From assembly GCA_012845835.1 (NCBI GenBank), contig JABAKD010000007.1, forward strand, positions 9,204,223 to 9,268,222: 64,000 nucleotides of DNA, read 5' to 3'. How positions within the stretch are numbered: position 1 is the first letter of the stretch; each line of letters opens with the position of its first letter. This stretch comes from Undaria pinnatifida. Its lineage: Eukaryota; Sar; Phaeophyceae; Laminariales; Alariaceae. The translations under genes were made by a program, and so were the position numbers. Of this stretch, positions 22,083-32,400 are shown in pieces. The notes beneath the pieces are model-generated. The model had not been told where the DNA came from. It saw nothing but the letters and a program-made list of their open reading frames with translations, and made no database searches.

Positions 22083-22345
22083 GACGAGTGCTCGATGGAG
22101 GTAGCACTTTTCGTCCGAAACGGTTTCTGAATGACGGGGCTCCTTGACCCAAACTCGTCGGAAAAAAAAATTAATAGGCCATTTTTTTGCATGATGATTC
22201 TCCTTGTGTACCTTAGGCTAGGTCATGGGATTTTTCACCCGGTGTAGCCGTGTTATTTTTGTCTAAATCAGTTTTTGGGATAGGTCTTAAGCACCTAGAT
22301 CGAGGAACCTCGAACAAGATGATGAACCTCTATCGTAGCACGCGT
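22083..22345 (+). repeat. CGATAG-family MITE in the GGTAACATC satellite
   Basis: GACGAGTGCTCGATGGAGGT to ACCTCTATCGTAGCACGCGT, flanked on both sides by satellite units. Confidence 0.8.
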
Positions 22346-22768
22346 CTCACGGCCACCTCAACCATCGTGGTACCATCATCGACGGGAACAGCAATAGCAG
22401 TACAGCAGCTGTAGGATCAACAGCGGTAACACCAATAACGGTAACCTCAACATCGTTAACCTCAACAACCGGTACCATGAAAGCCGAAACTTCACCATGG
22501 TAGCAAACAAATTAAACATCAATAACGGAAGCATAAAAACGGGTACAGGATATACGGTATACCCAGAAACACATTCTAAGCGGCGACAAAAGCAGCGGTA
22601 ACGCGCAGGACGGGTAACATCAAACAGCGGAAATAGTACTAGTGGTATCGAAAAAAACTGTAACATCCACAACAGCAAAGCCATAAATGGTAGAGCATAT
22701 TTACCGATGACATCAACAACGGGAACACAGGAAACAGCAAAATCGACAAAGGTAGCATTGATACACAG

Positions 22769-23007
22769 TTGGTACTCCGATTCGAGAGCGCCCCGTGATA
22801 AGCCGAAACAAGCGTTCCTAACCACAAATTGCTGTACCTCTAGTGGGAAATACATAGCTTTTAGCTTATAGGCGGGACACACGCACATTACTCCATCTCT
22901 AGTGGGAAATACATAGCCTGTTGGCATATAGGCGGGACACGCCGATTTGACCGCTCTTAAGTCCCGAATGCTCTTATCCAGGGCGCTCTTATATCGGGGT
23001 GCCCACT
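22769..23007. mobile_element. GTACCCCGAT-TIR MITE, copy 1
   Basis: GTTGGTACTCCGATTCGAGA and, reversed, GTGGGCACCCCGATATAAGA are the ends, each followed by GCGCCC. Inside is CTCTAGTGGGAAATACATAG twice, an internal duplication absent from copy 2. It is inserted in the GGTAACATC satellite. Confidence 0.7.
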
Positions 23008-23590
23008 GCAACGGTAAAACCGGAAACGGCAACAACTCAAGCGGTGACATCAATAGTCATGGCATCGAAAACGGTAACACCAGAGAGAGCAAAGCGCATA
23101 GCGGTAAAATAACAAAGGCAACATCAGTATCGGTAACGCCGATACGGGTAACATCCATAGGGGTAACACTAGCAGCGGCAACATCAACCCGAGATATATC
23201 AAAGACGGCAACATCAACAGTCGTACCACAAACAACGGTAATATCCACAAACAACGACAAAACATAGTGGTGGCAGGAAAGAGCCGGAGGGGGGGGGGGG
23301 AGGGTTGCACAGGAGATGATACGATCGACAGACTGTCAGATAGATGGACAGACATATTTACAGACAGCCTTTCTGATATGCAGATGGGTAGACAAACATG
23401 CACAATTTCAGAAGTTACACCATCGCGCGGACGGACGGACAGACAGGCAGACAGACAGACACCCATCAGACATAAAGACAGGGGGGCAGATGCTGCTACC
23501 AAGAAACCAACGGATAGACACACACAAACACTTGCCTGAAGCGTACGATTCGCTTCACAAAATACAGGCAAAACGACGCGCCCTACGGGG

Positions 23591-23685
23591 CTCCTCAACG
23601 CCATTACAACTGGAAAGCTGTTTCGGGGACAAAATTACTTGAAATTAGTACACGGAGAGGTTTTGGGGCTCTAGAATAGGCGGGA
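23591..23685 (-). repeat. 90 bp TTAA-type element
   Basis: AACGCCATTACAACTGGAAA ... GGTTTTGGGGCTCTAGAAT. The terminal TTAA has decayed. Confidence 0.55.
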
Positions 23686-23839
23686 GGCTTTGCCGAAGAT
23701 GAAAAACCGACACTCGTAACCCGAACTTGTCGGAATTTCATCCAGTTTTGAGCAATGCGTTTTTTTTGTCTTATCCCTAGGGCACGGGTTCGTTAGTCGA
23801 ATGGCTCTCTCTTTTTTTTATCCAAATCAGTTTTTTGCT

Positions 23840-24431
23840 GGGCTTTTTTACGGGTCACGATCCGGCCCGTGGGTCGGATGGGAAGCGTTTACAAAAACAA
23901 CTCGCGGGTCGAGTTGGGTCGGGCCAGGAGGTGTTCCAAATCTCACGGGACGGGACGGGTCGGGCTGAGTCGGGTCAGGAGGTTAATCAAACATAACGGG
24001 TTGGAGCCATCCCACGCCAGGTAGGGGTGCAGAAGATTCTAAGAATTTTCTGAGCTCCTAACGCGAGGAGCTAGCTCAAAATCTCATCCAAAACACGACT
24101 TCCAACACATTCGTTCGCGCAACCCAGCCTGCGCCTCCTCCTTGCGCTACAGTAGTCCTAAAAACAAACATTTCTAAATTCGTCGAACTCACAGCTGAAG
24201 TTGTTAGAACAATTTAACAAAATAAACTCGAAAATATCATCATGCTGAAACCGATAGCTCCAATAAACTTGAGATCAACCCGTCAGAAACACTTGACAAA
24301 AAAAAAAGTGCAAACCCCTACGGCGGGATGACTCTTCCGGGTCTCGGGTGACCCTGACCCGACCCAACCCGACCCGACCCAACCCGACCCGACCCGACCC
24401 ACGACATGTAATCCGATCCGCGAAAAGCCCT
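23840..24431. mobile_element. GGGTCG-rich element, copy 1
   Basis: GGGCTTTTTTACGGGTCACG at one end and, reversed, GGGCTTTTCGCGGATCGGAT at the other. Inside are many GGGTCGGGTC units (23.87-24.0 and 24.35-24.42 kb). A 130 bp piece at 24004-24135 is a separate repeat. Confidence 0.55.
24004..24135 (+). repeat. family P repeat
   Basis: TTCTAAGAATTTTCTGAGCT, GAGGAGCTAGCTCAAAATCT and CATTCGTTCGCGCAACCCAG, inside the GGGTCG-rich element. Confidence 0.6.
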
Positions 24432-24534
24432 GGTTTTTGGGGTGGGGTATAGAGCTCAACAAGCGAGGAAGAAGCCCCAGAAAAAAAAAACTGGTTCACC
24501 GCCACCGTTGCATGCGCCAGAAAGAAGGACAGCA

Positions 24535-24718
24535 GTGGGTACCCCGATTGAAGGAGAGTGCCCCGTGACAAGCCGAAACAACCGCTCGTAACTACACATT
24601 GTTTTCATATCTGCAGCGGGGAACACACATTATTTGGTATAGGCGGAACACGCCGATTTCACCGCTCTTGAGTCCCGAACGCTCTTATCATGGGCTCTCT
24701 TAAAATCGGGGTACCCAC
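24535..24718. mobile_element. GTACCCCGAT-TIR MITE, copy 2
   Basis: GTGGGTACCCCGATTGAAGG and, reversed, GTGGGTACCCCGATTTTAAG. Inside, GTGACAAGCCGAAACAA and GGCGGAACACGCCGATTTC match copy 1. Confidence 0.75.
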
Positions 24719-26404
24719 AGCACACGGAAATGCGGCTTTGGTGGATGTTGACACAGGCAGCACTAGCCAATATTTGAAAACAGATACCACTGCAGCCGGG
24801 ATACCCAGAAAGATGCGCCGACAGAGAGATAGAGAAAGCGTACTGAAAGGCAGACGATCCAGAGAGGCACATGGATACAGCTGTATATGCTACTGCTGTA
24901 GATGCTACTGCGGCTGTTGCCACCGAGACGTCCACGCAGACGAACAGCACAGACAGGAAAACAGGTAGGCAAGAAAACTAACAGAGCGGGCAGAATTAAA
25001 AAATATGCCACTGCTTCCGGGAGCGCATGTAAGACACGCCGATAGACAGACAGGCAGACAGACAGACTGAACACGCAGAAGGCCAGACAGATAGATAACA
25101 AGGATGGACGGATCAAAAGGACCGCAAACAGTTGAAAGCAGCGATGACACAGATGGAGAAACAAAGCGTGAAGGCAAAAGGTACCACCGAATACCTGTTG
25201 ATAGAGGAAGGACAGACAAATTGGACACGCAAATAAAGTAAAAACTATGACTGGCACACGGACATGTTAGATGCTGCTGCTGCTATCGAGACACCCACAT
25301 AGACGCGAAAGGAAGGCATACCAGAAATGTAGATACTAAACAGACAGATACAGCGCGCAGAAAAACGACACACAAAAACACGGCTACGATAGACACACAC
25401 GCCTCCGCTGCCAGGAGTCAACATGACAAGGCGATACCGGTATAATCTATCCAGATAGACAGACAGACAGACACACAGACAGACAGACAGACAGACAGAC
25501 GGACAAACACGCAGGCAGAGACAGATAGGAAGATAGAGCACACACAGACAGACTGGCAGAGAGACAGATAGAGCAGGTAGAGCCCACCGAAGGGCAGATA
25601 CAGCGGGAAGGCCAAAAACAGATACATGAAAAAACGGCTTTGGCAGGTATCATTGCCGCCGCAACACTCAGAACGACACGTCCAAAGACAGACAGACAGA
25701 ACGAGAAATAGGCAAACAAAGAGGTCACAATGATGGACAGAAAAAGAGGCCGGGTAAAATAGACATACCAATTGTCAGGATGTAGGCATCGCAAGAACGA
25801 TACAATAAAACATTTGGGTTTTGTATTATATGGAAGGTGGTTTACTAGGATACGAACCTCTGGTCAGCGCCAGCTAGTGCACGACCTGCTGCTACAGCAC
25901 CGGCAGGTTTGCCGACCCAGATGTCACGGGTGGGGAAAAACGAATCCGGCAGGCGAAAAGAAAAGGAAAACAAAAGACGGCTATCGATAGATAAGATACC
26001 ACTGCTGCCGGGACCCTCAAAGAGACGTCAAGACAGACGCAGTCGACCTCATCATCCAATGGATAAAAGAGGTTATTCGTACTCAAACTATTCACATAAC
26101 TATTGGCGTGCTAACTGGTTACGCACGATAGGCAACCTAATACAACGTCATCTCATATATCAGGTTTGGGTTTATCAAACTTAGAAAAAACGGGCCGATC
26201 GATGCAGTATGCAGCCTGCAAAGACGATACATATCGACCATACATTCGTCGAATTCACAGCTGGCGTCGTTGGCATAATTTTACAAAATGGTTTAGGCAC
26301 ACTGCGTGTGTAAGAGACGAAGGGGAGTTTCCCGACGTTGGTCTAGTGGCTTTGCGCTGAGGTGAGCGAAAAAAATGTACACACCTCTAGGGGTGTGTAT
26401 AAGC

Positions 26405-26715
26405 CATGCACCCTTTTTTTTCACACTTCTGCATTCCAACTTCTGGACAAGCCGTGGTCACAGGTGTCGTCCCTTCTCTCCCCCGGTTCTTGCCTTCGAT
26501 TTTTTATCGCGCATAGGGTTCAGCACTCCCACTGCTTGTCGAGTTTTCATCGAATGTTGCTAACTCACGCTCTCGCGCTTTCCGCAAGTCCATTTGTGCA
26601 CAAGAAAACGTCCCTACGAAATAATACGAGTATGCACTCGGCGGGACTCGAGCTCACGAAACTGACCTATACCAGGCTCGAGGATAACCTTATACGCCAC
26701 CGGGGCGACCGGCTA
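26405..26715 (-). repeat. tRNA-derived SINE, copy 3
   Basis: Reverse orientation. The tail is the T run near 26410; then CCGTGGTCACAGG, TATGCACTCGGCGGGACTCG and the head complement CCACCGGGGCGACCGG. Confidence 0.8.
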
Positions 26716-26719
26716 CCCT

Positions 26720-27170
26720 TAATATAATACCAGGCGTACTGCTCTAGTAAATATACCGACATACCTGGTACCAGGTCCCAACTCAACCAGCAGCACAAGT
26801 GCTAACCTAGCCCGAAAATCATATGGGGTGGGATCAGGGTGTGCATATACAAGTCAATACTTTGGGTCGGGGTGCATGGCTTACATACACCACATGTATC
26901 TGGTATATCAATTTTTCCGTTACTGTTAGACACCATTTTCTCGAACACCTGGCCAGCGACGAGTCGTGTCATGGTAGAGAGGCAGGGTAACGCGACTTTT
27001 CTCGATTCTTGACATGGGGAGCTCTAACTAGATCATGGCGGCGAGTCGAACAACACCAACAACCGAGCTGGCATTTGGTTAGGGATACCATTAATTTTCA
27101 CGGTAAGAGTTCCGGGTCGGGGTGATCGTCACCGCGAGGCCGAATCCGAACACAATCCCGCTCAACCCGC
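26720..27170. other. no recognised gene or repeat
   Basis: Unremarkable sequence between a SINE and the 27-28 kb array. Confidence 0.3.
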
Positions 27171-27363
27171 GGCCTAGTTGTATATATATAGAAGAAAATA
27201 AAATGCGAAACTTCTGGTGCTCCTTCTTCGTACCCAAAATATCAATATTGAGAAGAAAAAAAAGTAAACCCGATCACTAAACCAACGGCCTAGGTGTATA
27301 TATATAGGAAAACAGAAAATCTGAACAGCCCAAACCCACGGCCTACCGTATATGACAGTGTAT

Positions 27364-27440
27364 AACACCCCCCCTGAGAGAATAACACCCCCCCTGGGGG
27401 GATAACACCCCCCTGGGGGGATAACACCCCCCTGAGCCCC
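27364..27440 (+). repeat. GGGGATAACACCCCC short tandem array
   Basis: Four units of about 20 bp, each containing ATAACACCCCCC and a CTGGGGGG or CTGAG partner that can fold into hairpins. Confidence 0.75.
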
Positions 27441-27709
27441 CTGGGATGAAATGCTGAGCCCGTTTCCTCCGAAACCGGCACGACACGAATAACAACGGTG
27501 GCGGCTTTGGGAGGATGTCGTCCAGATCTTTCCATAGACGTGTCGCTCGGCGTTTAGACTCTACAGGTCGTCGAGAAATCGGCATACGAAACTCGTCCGA
27601 GGGGGTGTGCCATATACCGTCACATACGGTAGGTGTGTGTAAATAGACCCAGCACATCGTAGGCTGACTCCCGATTTCACTTTTAATATTTTCTGGCGGA
27701 GGTATGAAT

Positions 27710-27885
27710 TGCGTCAGCTATGATATATGCGTGTACCACTTTTTGTTTTGTGTTGTTTTGCCCTGGGACATTCCTCCACTCCAGAGTGACTGGAGGCTGT
27801 CCTGTGACCACGGACTTGATTATGCGAGTCAATATGAGAACAACAATAACAACAACAAAAACAACAACAATATCTATATATATAA
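27710..27885 (+). repeat. CAA-tailed SINE-like repeat, copy 2
   Basis: About 85% like the 15.0 kb copy by eye, with a longer (AACAACAA) tail followed by ATCTATATATATA. Confidence 0.6.
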
Positions 27886-28564
27886 AATAAATTCTGAAAA
27901 ATCTGGGGCTCCTCCCCTCCTTCCTCTCACCCAAAATCTGAACATTGAAAAAAAAAAGGTGCTACGCGATCTCTAAACCCACGGCCTAGGAGCATACATA
28001 CATATAAAAAAAAATCCCTGAAAAATCTAAAACCGCGGCGTAGGTGTATATCATTTATAAAAAAGGAATACCGTAAAAATCTGGGGCTCCTTGCTCTCAC
28101 TCCAAATCTGAATATTAAGAGAAAAATGAAAGGTGCAACCCGATCTCTAGACCCGCGGCCAAGGTGCACATATATACATGTATGTGTATTTTAATTTTTA
28201 TAATACATATGTACCAGGTATGAAATATGAAAATGCAATCACGCAGTGACATCGAAAATTTTATGGAAGTGTATGTAATTTAAAGAATCATAGCTAATGT
28301 ATAGAGCACAACAGGCATTCTAACGGCATTCAAGAGTTTGTCAGTCTGAGGAGCCGCATTTTGTACTAAACGATCTACGTTAAATATCGCAGATCGCGGC
28401 AAGCGCCATATGCAGATGACATGAATAAATGATTAGGCAGAACAAGACCGTCTGCTGGGTAGATAAGCGGGGTAGATATGTATCACGAAAACATACAGCA
28501 GACACACATCATACCAGGTAGACATCATTACTATTAATAGCTGTTAATAACCATGACACATGGT

Positions 28565-28632
28565 TAGACATACTGACATACAGACAGATCGACAGGCAGG
28601 CAGGCAGGCAGGCAGACAGACAGACAGACACA
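28565..28632 (+). repeat. GACA/GGCA microsatellite
   Basis: CAGGCAGGCAGGCAGGCAGG then CAGACAGACAGACAGACAG. Confidence 0.85.
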
Positions 28633-29373
28633 CACCGTCAGACAAGCTGGGCAGAAATCAGGCAGACACGTGGACGGACACAGAGGTAGACATGCGAGAC
28701 GACTATACCATATACGAAAGAAGATAAAATAAAGGCAGGCTTATAGGACGGACAGAGACAGACAACCAGCAACTCCGGACAGAGAGACAGACAAGCAGAA
28801 ATAAAGATAAACAAGCACACTACGGACGGATAGAGAGGCAGAGAAAACAAAGAAAGCTATCAAGTGGTGTTTAAGGCATATTGCTGCCGTACAGGCGGGA
28901 CGAACAGCCCAGGACACCGAATCAACCGCTTGGTGTGTGCATCCCCTCCTACAAATCAAACTGTTACATATTGTACAGTTCAAAATCCGCAAAATACAAC
29001 AAATACAATTCAGACATCAATACAAGAAGAGCCTTGCTACAGTGAACGTACCGATGTCTACGGGTCAACTGCTAGGAATTACGAGCGGGGGGGCGGGGGG
29101 TCGAAAACGTGCGGTTTCCTCCGCACTGTTGATAATCTTCGTATGCTTTAACAATATACTAACAACGATGTTTACTTTCCAGCTCATCTCGTATGAGGTT
29201 TTACGTTCGGCGAGCTTGTAGACAAGCCGTACTCACAGGCAGTTTCTTTCCCCCCCCCCCGGGTACATGGGCATTGTTTAGAGGTTCTCCTCCCCAGTGC
29301 GACTGTTTTTTTTTTTTTTTTTTTCAAGGTCAGGATTCGCCGTCTTGAAGAGTACCAACCCTTGTTTTCGTTC

Positions 29374-29463
29374 CTAGTGACGTTCCAACTCGATGCGCAT
29401 GGGTTTGAGCCTCAAGTCAAGCCGTGGACCCATGCACCACGATTCCGATTTGTATGCGCAATG
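29374..29463 (-). CDS. PPR gene candidate terminal exon
   Basis: From acceptor GAGTCTAG, in the required phase 0, the frame reads HCAYKSESWCMGPRLDLRLK and then PMRIELERH before a TAG. The same frame continues past the stop as QGLVLFKTANPDLEK, which looks like the last strands of an SMR domain. The TAG may therefore be a nonsense mutation, or the apparent continuation may be chance. A MITE begins only 11 bp upstream of the acceptor and may have replaced part of the original splice site. Confidence 0.45.
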   Translation of the reverse strand, partial: HCAYKSESWCMGPRLDLRLKPMRIELERH

Positions 29464-32400
29464 CTAGACTCACAGTAGTGGTCCCTCAACAGTGCCGGTA
29501 TGTGCCAACCAAAAATACCGGCTCTATATCCGCAACCGGCACTACTCCGCATACTGCCACCACTTGCTGTTCCCGTCTCTGCCACGTGACTTCACCGGCA
29601 CTACATGGGGCAACTGGCACTACTCAAACGGCACTATAGAGGGACCGCTACTGCGTGCGGTACTACTCAATCGGCACTATAGAGGGACCTTTACTACATC
29701 TGAAAAAAATGCGCAATATCACTTGACACGATATATTCGTGGTTGTACAAGCGATATAGTTGAAAAAAGGCCGACTTACAATGGATCGGAAGGAGTGAAG
29801 GCTGCCGCGTCCCTGTCTGGTGTTGATAATCAGATCACAAAAAAAAACGCCCCCCTCTCTCTGATTACTCCTGTGATAACGCTATATACCCTTTCGCAAA
29901 AAAAATTGCCGCAAAAAAAAAACGCTGACGGTTTCACAAACTACTGCATTAACTCTTGTGAGACTGCTTGACAAATGCTCTTTCATGGGCATGATAATTT
30001 CGCAGCATAACAAACAGGTTGACTCACGATGGGCTGGAAGGCGTGCAGGCTTCCACGTCCCTGCCCGGTGATGATGGTCAGGTCGCCCAAAGACGCCCCG
30101 TCCTTTTGAGAGTGCCTCCATATCTCCTCCAGGGCAAACCTGACACAAACGCATGGTGACAGTAAATTATGGTTTCGCTTTTTTCACTAAATATTGTTTC
30201 TATTTTCCGGTCAACCTTTAACCCCTTTAGCACTGCAGCCATGCTTTTTAGGGGCAAACCTAACTCGATCTAGTGCGGGATTATTCACACGGCAGTAAAA
30301 AGGTGCTAGGCACCGCACAACAGAAATTCCTGACTACTGACTACATGACAACACAAAAAAAACAAGATAATCAACACATGACATGTAGTTTTTTTTTTTT
30401 TTTTTTTTGCACACTTTTACTTTCCAGCTTCTGGACAAGCCGTGGTCACAGGTGTCATCCCTTCTCCTCCCCGGTTCTTGCCTTTAATTTTTATCGCGCA
30501 TAGGGTTCAGCAATCCCACTGCTCGTCGATTTTTCATCGAACGTTGCTAACTCACGCTCTCGCGCTTTCCGCAAGTCAATTTTTGCACAAGAAAAAGTCC
30601 CAACGAATTTATACGAGTATGCACTCGGCGGGGCTCGAACTCACGAAACTGACCTATACCAGGCTCGAGGATAACCTGCTACGCCACCGGGGCGACCGGT
30701 AGTACATCACACCGGCTTGGTTGGTATGACAAACTATAACACGTCACTATCGGACAACATCGATGTCCATATGATATCAATACCGGGCATCGATAAAACA
30801 CCCGCCTGATATTTTGTAGGCGAACACAACAACAAAACAAGTAAACCGGGGAGACAGAAAAAAAAGGTTATCGGCAAATGATAATAGATCATACCCGGCA
30901 GGATTCTACAATAATCTCGATACCGGCGTCAACATTAATATCGGATATCGATAAAAAAAAATATACAACACCAGGCAGGCTGCTTAAAAAAATGTATCAA
31001 TATCGATATTAATCGGCTGTCGAAAACGATACCATCAAACCACCCACCTGACAGCCGCGTGGGCGAGAGGCAAGCTGTGACCGTGCAAATCCATCACACG
31101 GCTTTCCACGCCTCCAGAGGCATTCGCGAAGGCTGGAACAGCATCAACTCCGTCCCCTCCCTCCACCAACCCTCTCCCTCCGTCTCCAACCATTGCGGCA
31201 TCTGTAGCCAGGGCCTGGGCAGGCGGGACCTGATCCTGCCAATGGACCACCGCTCCTTCTCGATACGCCTCTCGGTAAAAAAAGTCGGCCAGATCGAACC
31301 TCCCATCCCTGTACGCGAAGAACGACAAGCGGTATAATTTTGTATGCGCATAATGAGCAGCGGTATGCTTTGTATGCGCATAGTGAGCAGATTCTTGAGT
31401 TGCATGCGCGTCGATATTTTCACCGAGGGCAAAGGCGTCAAGGATGTAGTCTAGATAAGGTTTTCATTAGCTATTTGGAGAGGCGCGCGGGGGGGGGGGG
31501 GTCACTTGATAAATAGTCGTAGCCGCAATCGAAGCATAACCATCGACCTTCGCATACCTACACTGCCGGGACGGAGCACGTCGGGTTTCCACCGACTAGG
31601 CAGGCATTGCGTGGGCCAAGCGCGCGCGAAAATCCGTCAAGTGTTCGGCGAGACACATAAAGGGTGAGCCGCCTCCTGCTGAAAGCCACATGTGAGACAG
31701 ACCTCGGCACCTTCTGCGTACTTTCTGGCATGTGGACGATAGCTTCAAAGTCGGGAAGGCGGTACGTGATAGTGCCAGTGAACAACCGACCCCTCCCGAC
31801 AAGCGTCTCGGGGGAAAAGCCCAACGAGATTGAGCCTCTCGTCTTTGTATGCGCGAAACAAAATAGCTACGCCACGGAAGGGCTTGCATTTTCGGGCCCA
31901 AACATCAGTCACTGGTGAAGCTCCTCCTCAACTGAGGACCTACCCAATATCTTTGGGTCCGATGAAAGCTAAGCCAAACCGCCTCAGGCTCAGTTGCCCA
32001 CTTGTGATTGGACAAGACGAGCGTGTGGATGTGTCAAGAAACCAATCCAAACATAGCACAAAAAACAACCAAAGCCACACCGAACCAACCCAAACCAACC
32101 CAAACCTAATCTAACCAAAACCAAACCAAAACCAAACCAAAACCAAACCAAAACCACACCAAAACCAAACCCAAAACAAAACAAAAAAACCAAACCACAC
32201 CACACCAAACCAAACCAAAACCAAAGCCAAAACCAGAATCAAAACCAAAACCAAACCAAAAAGAACCAAAACCCAAACCTAACCAACCCAAGCCTAACTA
32301 ACCCAAGCCTAAGCAACCCAACCCAACCCAAACCGAACCTAACCAAATCCAACCAACCCAACCCAACCCAAACCAAACCAAACCAAACCAAACCAAACCA

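Larger units (their letters stand above)
21130..23265 (+). repeat. degenerate GGTAACATC satellite
   Basis: Units of 12 to 18 bases built on CGGTAACATCAACA recur dozens of times. A MITE (22083-22345) and a GTACCCCGAT element (22769-23007) interrupt it. Long frames here reflect the unit length, not genes. Confidence 0.8.
23690..24515 (+). repeat. CGATAG-family MITE split by a GGGTCG-rich element
   Basis: The left part has TTATCCCTAGGGCACGGGTT and TCCAAATCAGTTTTT; the right part has GAGCTCAACAAGCGAGGAAG and GTTCACCGCCACCGTTGCAT. They join across the insertion at 23840-24431. Confidence 0.65.
23280..25800 (+). repeat. degenerate GACA satellite
   Basis: GACAGACAGACA-type units run at 23310-23540, 24780-25620 and 25680-25760 with inserted elements between. 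The Cys/Leu/Ser/Val-rich minus frames are an artefact of the repeat. Confidence 0.8.
27174..28165 (+). repeat. about 110 bp repeat array, broken
   Basis: Units of the form CACGGCCTAGGTGTATATAT, AAAATCTGGGGCTCC, CCCAAAATCTGAACATTGA and GATCTCTAAACCC occur around 27.18, 27.29, 27.87 and 28.03 kb. Between them lie the GGGGATAACACCCCC units and a CAA-tailed repeat. Confidence 0.65.

Noticed and set aside
21130..23265. Asn/Thr/Gly repeat protein
   Set aside because: Frames are short, broken and follow the satellite unit; no start, splice or domain signal.
23300..25800. Long Cys/Ser/Val/Leu-rich proteins on the minus strand
   Set aside because: They are translations of GACA repeats (CLSVCLSV pattern) broken by inserted elements.
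31059..31337. Plus-strand ORF at the SMR exon
   Set aside because: It is the antisense shadow of PPR exon 19, whose minus-strand frame has PPR and SMR motifs and correct splice phase.
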